DNA of 64,000 nucleotides from Desulfovibrio sp. (GCA_031287575.1 JAITSV010000034.1:124001-188000); one strand, 5' to 3'. Shown: positions 1 through 9,213, counted from the first letter of the stretch. Program-made: numbers and translations. The notes: a model not told the origin generated them from the letters alone.

Positions 1-79
1 GGCGGGCAGCAGCCCGCGCGCGGCGGCCGGTCTTGGGACGGACGGATTTGAGGCGGCCCGGCTTGATGGTCTCTTTCAC
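1..79 (-). CDS. 5' end of an unidentified gene translationally coupled to the upstream radical SAM gene (partial)
   Basis: A GTG at 79-77 overlaps the TGA stop of the upstream gene (GTGA overlap). A strong GAGGAGG ribosome binding site, about 9 bases before the GTG, lies inside the last codons of that gene. About 26 codons are open to the window edge and read as a basic N-terminus (begins VKETIKPGRLKSVRPKTG, then Arg/Ala-rich). I do not recognise the family. The coupling suggests it works with the HutW-like protein. Confidence 0.45.
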   Translation of the reverse strand, partial: MKETIKPGRLKSVRPKTGRRARAAAR

Positions 80-1557
80 GATGCGTTTTCCTCCTCGATC
101 TCGTGGATCAGATAGTTGATGAGCAGGTGCGCCATGGTCACCTGCCAGAACTGTCCGGCCATGGTCAGCTCCAGCCAGTCGCCGTCCCGTTCCAGCAGCC
201 CGGCACCGCGCCACTGTTCCAGCAGGGGCGCGGCATGGCGCGCCACGGGCTGGCCCAGTTCCGCGTCCAGCCGGGCGGGGTCGATGCGCCCCGCCTCGAA
301 GGCGGCGGCCACGGCCCGCGCAAGCCCGGCGGAGGCCGGGGGCAGCATCAGGGCCATGACGGGCTTGCCGTCGCCCTGCACCGCCGCCAGCCAATCGGCG
401 TAGGTGCGCTGGATGAAGAAGGCGTGGCCGTGCAGCATGCCCCCGGCCCCGGGGCCATACGCCAGACAGTGCGCCTGCCCCTTGGCCAGTTGATTGTAGC
501 AATTGCGCTCGCGCGTGGTGCGGCCCCAGTGGCTGGACGACAGCCGCCGCCAGCGCGCCCCGTGCATCAGCCGGATGCCTTCGGCGAACAGGCGGCCCTG
601 CTCCGCCATGCCCGCCGCCGGGGGCAGCTTGCCCGCCTCCACCGCCGCGAACAGCGGCGTGCCCCGAAACACGTTGAGCTGGTAGAAGTCCGCGCCGTCC
701 AGCTCCAGTTCCAGCAGGGTTTCCACGTCGCGCCGCCACGAATCGGCGGTCTGGGTGGGAAATCCGTAGATCAGGTCGATGACCACCGCCGCCTGGTCGT
801 AGGCGGCAAGGCGGCGCAGCGCGGCCACGATCTCCTCGCGCGGGGCGCGGCGGCCCATGCGGCGACGCAGTTCGGTGTCGAAGGTCTGCACCCCCAGCGA
901 AAAGCGGTTGGCCCCGCCCGCAAGGCAGGCTTCCATCTTCTCCGGCCCGAAGTTGTGGATGCGCCCTTCCACGGTGATCTCGCAGTCGTTGGCCAGGGGC
1001 AGGGCCGCCGCGATGCCCCGGAGCAGCCGCAGCAGGTCCGGGGCTTCCAGCGCCGTGGGGGTGCCGCCGCCGATGTACACGGCATGCACCGGGCCTTCGC
1101 TCTGGGCGGGGGCGTGGGCCCACATGTCCAGTTCGCGCAGCAGGCCATCGGTGTAGCGGGCGCTTTCGCCGGGGCCGTAGGCCTTGGTGTAGAAGCCGCA
1201 GTACAGGCAGTGCGTTTCGCAGAACGGCACGTGCACGTAGGCCGCCGTCTTGCCCGTGCGCGGGCGGGACAGCAGATGGCCCAGCAGATCGGCCCGGCGG
1301 TCTTCTTCCACCGGGGTACCGCCCAATCCCGCATGGATGGCCAGCTTGCGCGCGAAGGCATTGCCCAGCGGGTCGCCATCGGTGGCGGCAAAGCAGGCCC
1401 GCAGGCGCTGCCCGGCGGCATCCGTGGGAGCGGGGGCGTCGGGAGCGGCGGCATTGGCCGCTCCCCCCTCCGGCAGGCCCTGCTTGCCGTACATGCGATT
1501 TTGGATTTCATTATCGTTCGTGGGCAACATGGCGGCGTCTGAAACCGTACGAGTCAT
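76..1557 (-). CDS. hutW: ChuW/HutW-like radical SAM protein (HemN superfamily)
   Basis: 493-residue radical SAM protein of the HemN/HemW superfamily. The iron-sulfur motif CX3CX2C is at Cys113, Cys117 and Cys120 in the context FCETHCLYCGFY. The CGFY ending resembles the anaerobic heme-degrading methyltransferase ChuW/HutW rather than the CDF of HemN/HemW. A GGGTP motif follows near residue 165. ChuW opens the heme ring by radical methyl transfer and releases iron without oxygen; assigning that reaction here is inference from the motif and from the iron-uptake neighbours. The N-terminal 50 residues are low-complexity, and the start is uncertain: Met10 and Met22 are alternatives, with no clear ribosome binding site for any of them. 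An older-style label would be oxygen-independent coproporphyrinogen oxidase-like. Confidence 0.72.
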   Translation of the reverse strand: MTRTVSDAAMLPTNDNEIQNRMYGKQGLPEGGAANAAAPDAPAPTDAAGQRLRACFAATDGDPLGNAFARKLAIHAGLGGTPVEEDRRADLLGHLLSRPRTGKTAAYVHVPFCETHCLYCGFYTKAYGPGESARYTDGLLRELDMWAHAPAQSEGPVHAVYIGGGTPTALEAPDLLRLLRGIAAALPLANDCEITVEGRIHNFGPEKMEACLAGGANRFSLGVQTFDTELRRRMGRRAPREEIVAALRRLAAYDQAAVVIDLIYGFPTQTADSWRRDVETLLELELDGADFYQLNVFRGTPLFAAVEAGKLPPAAGMAEQGRLFAEGIRLMHGARWRRLSSSHWGRTTRERNCYNQLAKGQAHCLAYGPGAGGMLHGHAFFIQRTYADWLAAVQGDGKPVMALMLPPASAGLARAVAAAFEAGRIDPARLDAELGQPVARHAAPLLEQWRGAGLLERDGDWLELTMAGQFWQVTMAHLLINYLIHEIEEENAS

Positions 1558-2065
1558 GCGGTGTACCCCGGCTGCCCCCGCGACAGACAGCGTGTTTTAA
1601 TGTACTCACAAAGTTTGATTAAGCGAACTTTTTAGCCCAATGCCACGCAGCCCTGCCGGTGTCAAGGCTGTCGGTTCAAAAAACGGCGGACTTTGGATGC
1701 CGGGGCAGTCGAGCCATGCCATGCGGGGACGGGAGAGGACTGGGTGGGGCCGGGAGAGGGCGGACGGGGGCGGACGGGGACGGCGTGATGGCAGGTCTTG
1801 ACGCATGGTCGGCGCAGTCCGTGCGGGAATGCCGCGCACATGCGGGATGTGTCGCCGCGTCGCCCCCCGCACCAGGTAGACGCCAACAAACACAGGGGGG
1901 CAGACAACGTCTGCCCCCCTGTGAAATTCCTTGCCGCCGCCCGGCGATCCGCATGTACCGCCATTCAGGCAGCAAATTCTGGCCAGTGACAGTTAACGGC
2001 ACGCCGCCCTGCGCGCTCCATTCCCGGCGCGCTCTGCCCCCACCATCCCTCCTCCCCCGTCTTCC
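1558..2065. other. Gene-free stretch between hutW and the AraC gene
   Basis: This is the upstream region of hutW (AT-richer near 1600-1635) and the downstream region of the AraC gene. Apart from the hairpin at 1891-1923 I see no supported gene; the short open frames here are not protein-like. Confidence 0.6.
1891..1923 (-). terminator. Perfect 15-bp hairpin, probable terminator of the AraC gene
   Basis: CACAGGGGGGCAGAC at 1891-1905 pairs perfectly with 1909-1923 around a 3-base AAC loop. On the minus strand the stem is followed by TTTGTT, so it would stop transcripts leaving the AraC gene about 140 bases upstream. Confidence 0.75.
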
Positions 2066-2836
2066 TCACTCCCCCGCAAAGTACTTGCTGGGCGTCTTGC
2101 CCAGCGCCTTCTTGAACACGGAAATGAACGCGCTGGGGTTATCGTAGCCCATCTCCATGGCCACGGTGGTCACCTGCTCGTTTTCGGCCAGCAGGGGCAG
2201 GGATTTCAGGATGCGGATGTGCTGCTTCCACTGGCCGAAGGTCATGGAGGTTTCGGACAGGAAAAGCCGGGTCAGCGTCCGCCGGGTAAGCCCGATGGTG
2301 TCGCCCCATTCCTCCAGGGTGCGCTTGTCGCCGGGGTTCTCGTCCAGGTGCTGGTAGATGGCTTTCAGCCGGTGGTCCCTGGGAATGGGCAGGTTCATCA
2401 GCGGGGTCAGGTCCATCTGGCGGATGCGGTCCATGACGACCATCAGCAGCCGCTCTTCCGGCCCGTTGCGCGGATACAGCCGGGGCATCTGCGATGCCTC
2501 CAGGATCAGTTCCTTGAGCAGCGGCGACACGGAAACCACGCAGCACTCCTGCGGGGTATTGCCGCACAGCTCCGGCTGAAAATACAGCGAGCGCATGGAA
2601 ATGTGGTGCGAAACCGTAAGCTTGTGCACCATGTAGGGCGGTATCCACACCCCCCGGTGGGGCGGCACCACCCAGATGCCCTTGTGCGTTTCCACCGTCA
2701 TCACGCCCAGGCTGGCGTACAGCAGCTGGGCACGCGGATGGTTGTGGAATTCCAGGATTTCACCCGGCGAATATTCCGTGGCCAGTGCCACCACGGGGCG
2801 GGGTGTGTCCATGATGTTCATGGGCTGGGGGTCCAT
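2066..2836 (-). CDS. AraC-family transcriptional regulator with N-terminal cupin
   Basis: 256 residues. The N-terminal half is a cupin-like sensing domain (EFHNHPRAQLLYA near residues 29-41, PPHRGVWIPP near 57-66). The C-terminal roughly 95 residues hold the two AraC helix-turn-helix motifs, ending in the diagnostic MGYDNPSAFISVFKKALGKTPSKYF region. It is divergent from the TonB-dependent receptor gene, so it probably controls siderophore or heme uptake in response to the ligand. A TTGTCTCA direct repeat spaced 21 bp lies immediately upstream of its start, which suggests autoregulation. AAGGAAC precedes the ATG. Confidence 0.9.
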   Translation of the reverse strand: MDPQPMNIMDTPRPVVALATEYSPGEILEFHNHPRAQLLYASLGVMTVETHKGIWVVPPHRGVWIPPYMVHKLTVSHHISMRSLYFQPELCGNTPQECCVVSVSPLLKELILEASQMPRLYPRNGPEERLLMVVMDRIRQMDLTPLMNLPIPRDHRLKAIYQHLDENPGDKRTLEEWGDTIGLTRRTLTRLFLSETSMTFGQWKQHIRILKSLPLLAENEQVTTVAMEMGYDNPSAFISVFKKALGKTPSKYFAGE

Positions 2837-2846
2837 GCGGCGTTCC

Positions 2847-2875
2847 TTGTCTCATTTGAGGCATGATTTGTCTCA
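2847..2875. promoter_or_regulatory. Direct repeat TTGTCTCA x2, candidate AraC-regulator binding site
   Basis: TTGTCTCA occurs at 2847-2854 and 2868-2875, exactly 21 bp (two helical turns) apart. That is the usual geometry for AraC-family proteins binding direct repeats. It lies between the AraC start codon and the Fur box. Confidence 0.5.
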
Positions 2876-2887
2876 ACGAAGTTGGCT

Positions 2888-2906
2888 GATAATGATTTTC
2901 AGTATT
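2888..2906. promoter_or_regulatory. Fur box upstream of the TonB-dependent receptor
   Basis: GATAATGATTTTCAGTATT matches 15 of 19 positions of the classical Fur consensus GATAATGATAATCATTATC, including the complete left 9 bases. It sits in the divergent region between the AraC gene and the receptor, so Fe(II)-Fur should repress the iron-uptake operon and perhaps the regulator. Confidence 0.8.
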
Positions 2907-3126
2907 AGTGTCAATCCTGCCTGACGGGGCCCCCTCACACATACTCGGCAGTGTTTGCATGCCGCAACCGCGCGAAAAGACTCGCGCGTGGGAAAATGGG
3001 CTGTTCTTCCCCCCTTGCGACATATCACGACGGGGCGCGCACCCAGTTGCGCGCCGAACCACGCGCACTGCCGCATGGCGGCATCAACCCGAAATCGTCA
3101 CGCATCATTCCGCACAGGAGATATAC

Positions 3127-5214
3127 ATGAAACCATCAGACCCGTTGCGCCTTCTGGGTCATGCCCTTTGCCTGGGGGCGGCCTGCCTGGTCGTGGCATC
3201 CGCCAGGCCGGTACTGGCCAACACCAACAGCACCGTGACGCTGGACCCCGTGGTGGTCAGCGCCTCGGCACTGAAGGTGGACGCCGCCATCCAGGAAACC
3301 CCCAAGTCCGTCTCCATCGTCGAATCGGAAGACCTGGAACAGCACGCCCCGCAGAAGCTGGACGAGGCCCTGCGCTACACGTCCGGGGTTACCTCGCAGC
3401 CCTACGGGGCGGACAACGACACCGACTGGATCAAGGTGCGCGGCTTTGACGCGGCCACCTATCTGGACGGCAACCGCCTGTTCCGCGACGGCTACTACAC
3501 CTGGCTGCTGGAACCCTACGGCCTTGAGCGGCTGGAAGTGGTCAAGGGCTCGTCGTCCATCCTGTTCGGCGAATCACCCCCCGGCGGCGTGGTCAACGCC
3601 GTGCAGAAAAAGCCCAGGGACACCCCCGGCGGCGAGATACAGGTGCAGGTGGGCACCAGCGACACCCGCACCGTGGCCTTCGACGTGTCCGACGTGGCCA
3701 CCGATTCCGGCAACATCCGCTTCCGCATCGTGGGCCTGGCCAAGGACGCGGACGGCGAACTGGATGGCACGGAAAACACCCGCCACTACATCGCGCCCAG
3801 CCTGACCATAGACTTTACCGACACCACGCGCCTTACCCTGATGGGCACGCTGCTGAAGGACGACGGTGTTCCCACCAACCCGTTCTTTCCCGCCGCAGGC
3901 ACGCTGATCGATTCGCCGTACGGCACCATCGAGCCGTCCACCAACCTGGGCGAGCCGGACTACGACCGCTACAAGCGCACCCAGATGTCCGTGGGCTACC
4001 TGCTGGAACACGAGGTGGACAAGCACTGGACCCTGTCCCAGAACGTCAACTACGCCTACAACGACCTGTACCTGCGCAGTTCGTACGCCTTCCCCAACTC
4101 CGATCCCTCCGCCACCTCGCTGTACCGGGGCATCGTGTTCCGCGACGGCGAGCAGGACAGCATCACCGTGGACAACCGCGCCGTAGCCAAGTGGGATTCC
4201 ACGGACATGGAACACACCGCGCTGATGGGCATTGACGTGCAGCATCACAAGACCCACGGCGACGAGCAGGACAACTACTCCTTCGGCACCATCAACCCGT
4301 ACCACCCGGTGTACGGGTCCTATACCCCGCTTGACCCGGCCAACGACAACGACCGCGACATCTCCAAGCTCCAGACCGGCGCCTACCTGCAATACCAGGT
4401 CAAGTACGACAGCCATTGGGTGGGCGTGCTGGGCGGCCGCTACGACCGGGTGCAGACCGAGAACACCAGCGACAGCCTGGACCAGGACGAATCGCGCAAC
4501 GACGGCCAGTTCTCGTTCAACACGGGCCTGATGTACCTGTCCGACTACGGCCTGTCGCCCTACGTCAGCTACTCGCAGTCGTTCGAAGTGCTGAGCACCA
4601 TCGACCCGGCCACGGGCCAGCTCTACAAGCCGCTGGAAGGCGAGCAGTACGAAGTGGGCGTGAAGTACACCCCCGGCTTCTTCGACGGCTACATCAACGT
4701 GGCCCTGTTCGACATCACCCAGAAGAACGCGCTGGTCACCAACCCGCTGACCTACGTGGCCACCCAGACCGGCGAGGTGACCGCGCGGGGCGTGGAACTG
4801 GAAGGGCTGGCGCACCTGACCGAAGACCTGCAACTGACCGCCAGCTACACCTACACCGACGCCCGCACCGACGACACCGGAGGCCGGGGCACCAAGCAGG
4901 CCGGGCTTATCCCGCGCGACCAGGCCAACGCCTGGCTGAAGCTGGACACCTCTCGCTTCTTCGTGAAGGGGCTGACCTTCGGCTCCGGCGTGCGCTACAT
5001 CGGCGAATCCAGGGACAATCCCGCCAGCAGCGACCTGACCGTGCCCGACGTCACCCTGTGGGACGCCATGGCCTCGTACCAGATTGACGAGAACTGGAGC
5101 GTCCAGTTGAACGTCAACAACATCCTGGACGAAGAGTACATCTCGGCCTGCGACTACTATTGCTACTACGGCCAGTCGCGCTCCGCGCTGCTCAGCGTCA
5201 GCTACCACTGGTAG
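3127..5214 (+). CDS. TonB-dependent siderophore receptor (outer membrane)
   Basis: 695 residues from the ATG at 3127, which is preceded by ACAGGAG. Longer in-frame starts upstream would run through the promoter region. Signal peptide about residues 1-31 (hydrophobic core LGHALCLGAACLVVASA). The plug domain follows, with ETPKSVSIVESEDL, WIKVRGFD and LEVVKGSSSILFGE typical of FhuA/FpvA-like ferric-siderophore receptors. The rest is a 22-strand-type beta barrel ending in the aromatic terminus VSYHW. There is no N-terminal signalling (STN) domain, so no anti-sigma relay is expected. It takes up a ferric siderophore with energy from the TonB-ExbBD system encoded about 5 kb downstream. Expression is probably Fur-repressed and AraC-activated. 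Confidence 0.93.
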   Translation: MKPSDPLRLLGHALCLGAACLVVASARPVLANTNSTVTLDPVVVSASALKVDAAIQETPKSVSIVESEDLEQHAPQKLDEALRYTSGVTSQPYGADNDTDWIKVRGFDAATYLDGNRLFRDGYYTWLLEPYGLERLEVVKGSSSILFGESPPGGVVNAVQKKPRDTPGGEIQVQVGTSDTRTVAFDVSDVATDSGNIRFRIVGLAKDADGELDGTENTRHYIAPSLTIDFTDTTRLTLMGTLLKDDGVPTNPFFPAAGTLIDSPYGTIEPSTNLGEPDYDRYKRTQMSVGYLLEHEVDKHWTLSQNVNYAYNDLYLRSSYAFPNSDPSATSLYRGIVFRDGEQDSITVDNRAVAKWDSTDMEHTALMGIDVQHHKTHGDEQDNYSFGTINPYHPVYGSYTPLDPANDNDRDISKLQTGAYLQYQVKYDSHWVGVLGGRYDRVQTENTSDSLDQDESRNDGQFSFNTGLMYLSDYGLSPYVSYSQSFEVLSTIDPATGQLYKPLEGEQYEVGVKYTPGFFDGYINVALFDITQKNALVTNPLTYVATQTGEVTARGVELEGLAHLTEDLQLTASYTYTDARTDDTGGRGTKQAGLIPRDQANAWLKLDTSRFFVKGLTFGSGVRYIGESRDNPASSDLTVPDVTLWDAMASYQIDENWSVQLNVNNILDEEYISACDYYCYYGQSRSALLSVSYHW

Positions 5215-5224
5215 ATTCGGTCCC

Positions 5225-5293
5225 CCCCTTTCCGCCCCAGGCGCCCGGTACACCCGGCGCGCCCGGTGCGGAGAGGGGGCCTTTCCCTTTTCC
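5225..5293 (+). terminator. Possible attenuator between the receptor and the ABC genes
   Basis: A GC-rich imperfect stem (GGTCCCCCCCTTTCCGC pairing with GCGGAGAGGGGGCC around a structured loop) is followed by TTTCCCTTTTCC. Partial termination here would make more receptor than transporter. The pairing contains bulges and was judged by eye. Confidence 0.3.
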
Positions 5294-5321
5294 GTTCCTT
5301 TCACCGCACCAGGCAGACCGC

Positions 5322-6107
5322 ATGTTCCAGCTTACCGATGTCGGCATGGCCCGCGATGGCCGCCACATACTTTCCCTGCCGCAACTGGTCGTGCCCACGG
5401 ACCAGTTGTGCGTCGTTCTGGGCCACAACGGCTCGGGCAAATCCACCCTGGTCGGCCTGCTGTCCGGCCAGCAGACGCCGGACACGGGCCGCATCACCCT
5501 GCACGGGCGTGACCTGGGGCGGTTCGGCACGCGCGAACTGGCCCGGGCCGTAGCCTTCCTGCCGCAGAAGCTGCCCCCTTCGGTGGGGCTGACCGTGCGC
5601 GAAATCGTCCGGCTGGGGCGCTTTCCGTGGCGGGGCGCCTTCGGGCGCTGGACCGCCGGGGACGCGCGCATCATCGATGAGGCCATGGAACGCACCGGCG
5701 TGACCCGCTTCGCCAACACCCTGGCCGACAGCCTGTCCGGCGGCGAGCGGCAGCGGGCGTGGATTTCCATGCTGCTGGCCCAGCAGTCGCCCGTGGCCAT
5801 CCTGGACGAACCCACATCGGCCCTGGACGTGCACCACCAGTACCAGGTCATGGACCTGCTGGCCGCGCTGAACCGTGACCACGGCCTGGGGGTGGTGGTC
5901 ATCCTGCACGACATCAACCTGGCCCTGCGCTACGCCAGCCACGTCATTGCCCTGCGCCAGGGCGAGGTGGCCTTTCAGGGACCGGCGGACCTGCTGCTGG
6001 AAGAACGCGCCCTGTCCGCGCTGTACCGTTCGTCCATCCGGCTCATCGACCATCCCGCCCCGCCGGAGGGCGCCCGCACCCGCAAGGTGGCCGTGGTATG
6101 CGCCTGA
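5322..6107 (+). CDS. Iron-siderophore ABC transporter ATP-binding protein (FhuC/FepC type)
   Basis: 261 residues from the ATG at 5322; earlier in-frame codons fall in the receptor tail and leader. Walker A GHNGSGKST at residues 34-42, Q-loop near LPQK 80-83, signature LSGGERQR at 138-145, Walker B ILDEPTSALD at 160-169, H-loop His196. It is a full nucleotide-binding domain of normal FhuC/FepC length. It should drive the FhuB-like fused permease encoded two genes downstream. It is part of a tight run with overlaps or short spacers down to the permease. Confidence 0.93.
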   Translation: MFQLTDVGMARDGRHILSLPQLVVPTDQLCVVLGHNGSGKSTLVGLLSGQQTPDTGRITLHGRDLGRFGTRELARAVAFLPQKLPPSVGLTVREIVRLGRFPWRGAFGRWTAGDARIIDEAMERTGVTRFANTLADSLSGGERQRAWISMLLAQQSPVAILDEPTSALDVHHQYQVMDLLAALNRDHGLGVVVILHDINLALRYASHVIALRQGEVAFQGPADLLLEERALSALYRSSIRLIDHPAPPEGARTRKVAVVCA

Positions 6108-6124
6108 TGCCGGAAGGTTACCTG

Positions 6125-7195
6125 ATGCACATGGTGGCCCGGACACGCCTGCGGCAATGCCCCGCCCTGCTGGCGGCCATGGCCTGCGTGCTGGCCGTTC
6201 TTTTGGTGCCGGGCGTGGCGCGGGCCGCCGACGCCGCGCCGCAGGGCGTCAGACAACATACGGGGCAACATGCGGGGCAGGCTGCGGGGCAGACCACCAG
6301 TCCCGCCCCCATCCGCATCCGGGATAGCCGGGGCGACATCGCCTTTGCCGCCGTGCCCCGGCGGGTGGTGGTGCTGGACTGGGACCTGCTGGAGCAGGTG
6401 CTGGAACTGGGCATCACCCCGGTGGGCGCGCCCGAACTGGCCGGATACCGGGAATGGGTGGTCCAGCCGCCGCTGCCGTCCGGGGCAGGCGGTGAGCCTG
6501 GTGATGCGGACAACGCCGACACCGTGACCGACGTGGGCACCCGCGCGGAACCCAACCTGGAGCGCATCGCCGGACTGCGCCCCGACGTGATCCTGACCGC
6601 TTCACCGCAGAAGGACCTGCTGGATGCGCTGGCCCGCATCGCCCCCGTGGTCCATCTGCCCAACTTCGCGGCAACGGATCGCTCGGGCGAGGTGGCCATC
6701 GCCCACTTCACCACCCTGGCCGCCCTGTTCGGCAGGCAGGAGCTGGCCCGACAAAAGATCGAGGCCATGCACCAGCGCTTCGCGGAACTGAAAACGCAAC
6801 TCGCGGCAGCCCTCGGCCCCTCGGCCCGCGTGCTGCCCCTGCGCTTCGCCAACACCACGTCGGTCTTTGCCTACTGCGAAAATTCCACCGCCCGGTACGT
6901 GCTGGACCAACTGGGCCTGACCGACGCCCTGCCGCAGCCGCCGCGCGCATGGGGCATCACCCGGATGCCCTTCAAGGACCTGCACGCGCTGGCCGACGCC
7001 TGGGTGCTGCACGTGCTGCCCTTCCCCGAAGAAGCGAAGATGCGCGCCACCGTGCTGTGGCAGTCCATGCCCTTCGTGCGGCAGGGACGCATCCGGTCGG
7101 TGCGTCCGGTGTGGAACTACGGCGGGGCCATGTCCATGCGCTATCTGGCCGACGCCTTTGCCGAAAGCCTGCTGCGGACGGAGGCGGCGCAGTGA
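6125..7195 (+). CDS. Periplasmic iron-siderophore-binding protein (FhuD-like)
   Basis: 356 residues from the ATG at 6125, chosen because GGAAGG lies about 7 bases upstream. In-frame ATGs at 6098 and 6107 overlap the ATPase stop but lack as good a site. The N-terminus is a signal peptide (CPALLAAMACVLAVLLVPGVARA). The mature protein has the class III (TroA/BtuF-like) layout: RRVVVLDWDLLEQVLELGITPVGAPEL, then EPNLERIAGLRPDVIL. It delivers ferric siderophore to the fused permease, whose gene overlaps its stop codon. Confidence 0.9.
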   Translation: MHMVARTRLRQCPALLAAMACVLAVLLVPGVARAADAAPQGVRQHTGQHAGQAAGQTTSPAPIRIRDSRGDIAFAAVPRRVVVLDWDLLEQVLELGITPVGAPELAGYREWVVQPPLPSGAGGEPGDADNADTVTDVGTRAEPNLERIAGLRPDVILTASPQKDLLDALARIAPVVHLPNFAATDRSGEVAIAHFTTLAALFGRQELARQKIEAMHQRFAELKTQLAAALGPSARVLPLRFANTTSVFAYCENSTARYVLDQLGLTDALPQPPRAWGITRMPFKDLHALADAWVLHVLPFPEEAKMRATVLWQSMPFVRQGRIRSVRPVWNYGGAMSMRYLADAFAESLLRTEAAQ

Positions 7196-9201
7196 CCCCG
7201 CGTCGTCTTGCGGGACTGGTCTGTGCCGTGGCCGGGCTGGCCGTGCTTCACCTGCACATGGACGGCCTGCTGGCCGACGGCGGCCTGCCCCTGACGGAAC
7301 AGCTGCGGCTGGTCCTTGGCTGGCACACGCCCGAAACCTTCGCGGAACTGAATTTCTGCCACGCGCTGCTGCCGCGCGCGTGCATGGCCCTGCTGGTAGG
7401 CGGGGCGCTGGGGCTTACCGGCAGCCTGATGCAGCAGCTGACCCGCAACATGCTGGCCTCTCCGCTCACCCTGGGCACGTCGTCCGGGGCCTGGCTGGCA
7501 CTGGTGGCGCTGCACATCTGGCTGCCCCGGCACGTGGCGGCCCATGGCGCCCCGGCGGCCCTGCTGGGCGGGCTGCTGGCCTTCGGGCTCATCGTTTTCA
7601 TCACCGGCGCGCGCAACATGGACGGCCTGCCGCTGGTGGTGTCCGGCATGGTGGTCAACATCCTGCTGGGGGCCATCACCACCGCCCTTGTGCTGCTGCA
7701 CGAGGAATTCGCGCGCAGCGTGTTCCTGTGGGGTGCCGGAGACCTGGCCCAGAACGGCTGGCAGGCGGTGCTGTGGCTGCTGCCCCGGCTGGGCGTGGCC
7801 CCGGTCCTGTTGCTGGCGGCGCCGCGCCTGCTGGCCCTGCTGCGCCTGGGGCACGAGGGCGCCTCCGCGCGCGGCCTGCCGGTGGTCCCGGCGTTCCTGC
7901 TGCTGATGGCGGCCTCCATCTGGCTGGCCTCGGCATCCATCGCCACGGTGGGGGTGATCGGCTTCATCGGCCTGCTGGCCCCCAACATGGCCCGGTCGCT
8001 GGGCGCCAGAACCCCCGGAGCGGAACTGTGGACCAGCCTGCTGCTGGGCGCGGCCCTGCTGCTGGCCACGGACGCGCTGGCCATGCTGGCAGGGACGTGG
8101 ACCCAAGACGTGGTGCCTTGCGGCGTGGCCGCCGCGGCCCTGGGCGCCCCGGCGCTGCTGTGGCTTTCGCGCCGCAGGCTGCGGGCGCAGGACACGGTGG
8201 GCTTTTCCTTCCGGGGCGGCGCGCGGGGTCGCCTTGCGGTGCACCCCGTCGTGCTGGCCTTGCTGGCGGGCGCCACCGTGCTGGGGCTGCTGGCGCACAT
8301 CCTGGTCCAGCCCGAAGGCGGCGCCTGGCACTGGGCCGCGCCCTCCGCCTACCAGTGGTCGGTACGTTGGCCCCGGCTTGCGGCGGCGCTGTGCGCGGGC
8401 GCGGCCCTGGCCGTGGCGGGCACCATCCTGCAACGGCTGGTGGGCAACCCGCTGGCCAGCCCGGACATTCTGGGGGTGTCCTCCGGGGCCACCTTTGCCT
8501 TGGTGCTGGCCGGGTTGCTGTTCGGGCAGGCGGTGTCGGCGGCGCAGTGGCCCGTTGCCCTGCTGGGCAGCGCGGCGGTGCTGGCTGCGCTGCTGCGGCT
8601 GGGAAGGGCGCACGGCTACGCGCCGTCCAGCCTGATCATCGCGGGCGTGGCCCTGACCGCCCTGCTGGATGCACTGGTGCAGTTCTGCCTGGCGCGCGGC
8701 ACGGGCGACAGCTACGCGGTGCTGCTGTGGCTGAGCGGCTCCACCTACCGCGTGGCCCCGGCCCAGGCCCTGCTGCTGGCGGCGGGCACCGTCGTGCTGA
8801 CCTGCGCCGGGCTTGGCCTTTCCCGCTGGCTGACGCTGCTCTCCGCCGGGCGCGACGTGGCCCGCGCCCGTGGCCTGGACACCCGTCGGGCCAGCCTTGT
8901 GCTGCTGGCCGTGGTGGCCCTGACGTGCGGGCTGGTCACCTCGGCCATGGGGCCGGTGACCTTCGTGGGGCTGGTGGCCCCGCACGCGGCCTCGCTGCTG
9001 GGGGCGCGCACGGCGCGGGCGCAGCTTGCCACCGGCGCCCTTGTGGGCGCCGCCCTGATGCTGTGGGCCGACTGGATAGGCCAGACGGCCCTGTACCCGA
9101 CACAAATCGCCGCCGGCATCGTCGTGTCCATCGTGGGGGGGAGCTACTTCCTCGCGCTGATGATCGGCGGGCGGCTGCGTTCACCCCACGGACAACCATA
9201 G
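7192..9201 (+). CDS. Fused FecCD-type permease for iron-siderophore uptake (FhuB-like)
   Basis: 669 residues from a GTG at 7192 overlapping the TGA of the preceding gene (GTGA). It contains two homologous FecCD halves in one chain, as in E. coli FhuB (660 residues). The first half has LMQQLTRNMLASPLTLGTSSGAW near residue 75; the second has ILQRLVGNPLASPDILGVSSGAT near 415. About 18-20 membrane segments are expected. The conserved Gly-rich EAA-like loops (GFIGLLAPNMAR, TFVGLVAPHAA) contact the ATPase. One chain therefore forms the whole transmembrane channel. Confidence 0.93.
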   Translation: MTPRRLAGLVCAVAGLAVLHLHMDGLLADGGLPLTEQLRLVLGWHTPETFAELNFCHALLPRACMALLVGGALGLTGSLMQQLTRNMLASPLTLGTSSGAWLALVALHIWLPRHVAAHGAPAALLGGLLAFGLIVFITGARNMDGLPLVVSGMVVNILLGAITTALVLLHEEFARSVFLWGAGDLAQNGWQAVLWLLPRLGVAPVLLLAAPRLLALLRLGHEGASARGLPVVPAFLLLMAASIWLASASIATVGVIGFIGLLAPNMARSLGARTPGAELWTSLLLGAALLLATDALAMLAGTWTQDVVPCGVAAAALGAPALLWLSRRRLRAQDTVGFSFRGGARGRLAVHPVVLALLAGATVLGLLAHILVQPEGGAWHWAAPSAYQWSVRWPRLAAALCAGAALAVAGTILQRLVGNPLASPDILGVSSGATFALVLAGLLFGQAVSAAQWPVALLGSAAVLAALLRLGRAHGYAPSSLIIAGVALTALLDALVQFCLARGTGDSYAVLLWLSGSTYRVAPAQALLLAAGTVVLTCAGLGLSRWLTLLSAGRDVARARGLDTRRASLVLLAVVALTCGLVTSAMGPVTFVGLVAPHAASLLGARTARAQLATGALVGAALMLWADWIGQTALYPTQIAAGIVVSIVGGSYFLALMIGGRLRSPHGQP

Positions 9202-9213
9202 AGTCTCCACCGC

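Noticed and set aside
76..1557. Annotation as HemN coproporphyrinogen dehydrogenase or HemW
   Set aside because: The cluster ends CGFY instead of CDF and the locus is for iron uptake; the ChuW/HutW subgroup fits better, although phylogeny is needed.
2908..3126. Earlier in-frame start for the TonB-dependent receptor
   Set aside because: It would put about 70 residues before the signal peptide and run through the leader; the ATG at 3127 has a good ribosome binding site and starts a normal signal sequence.
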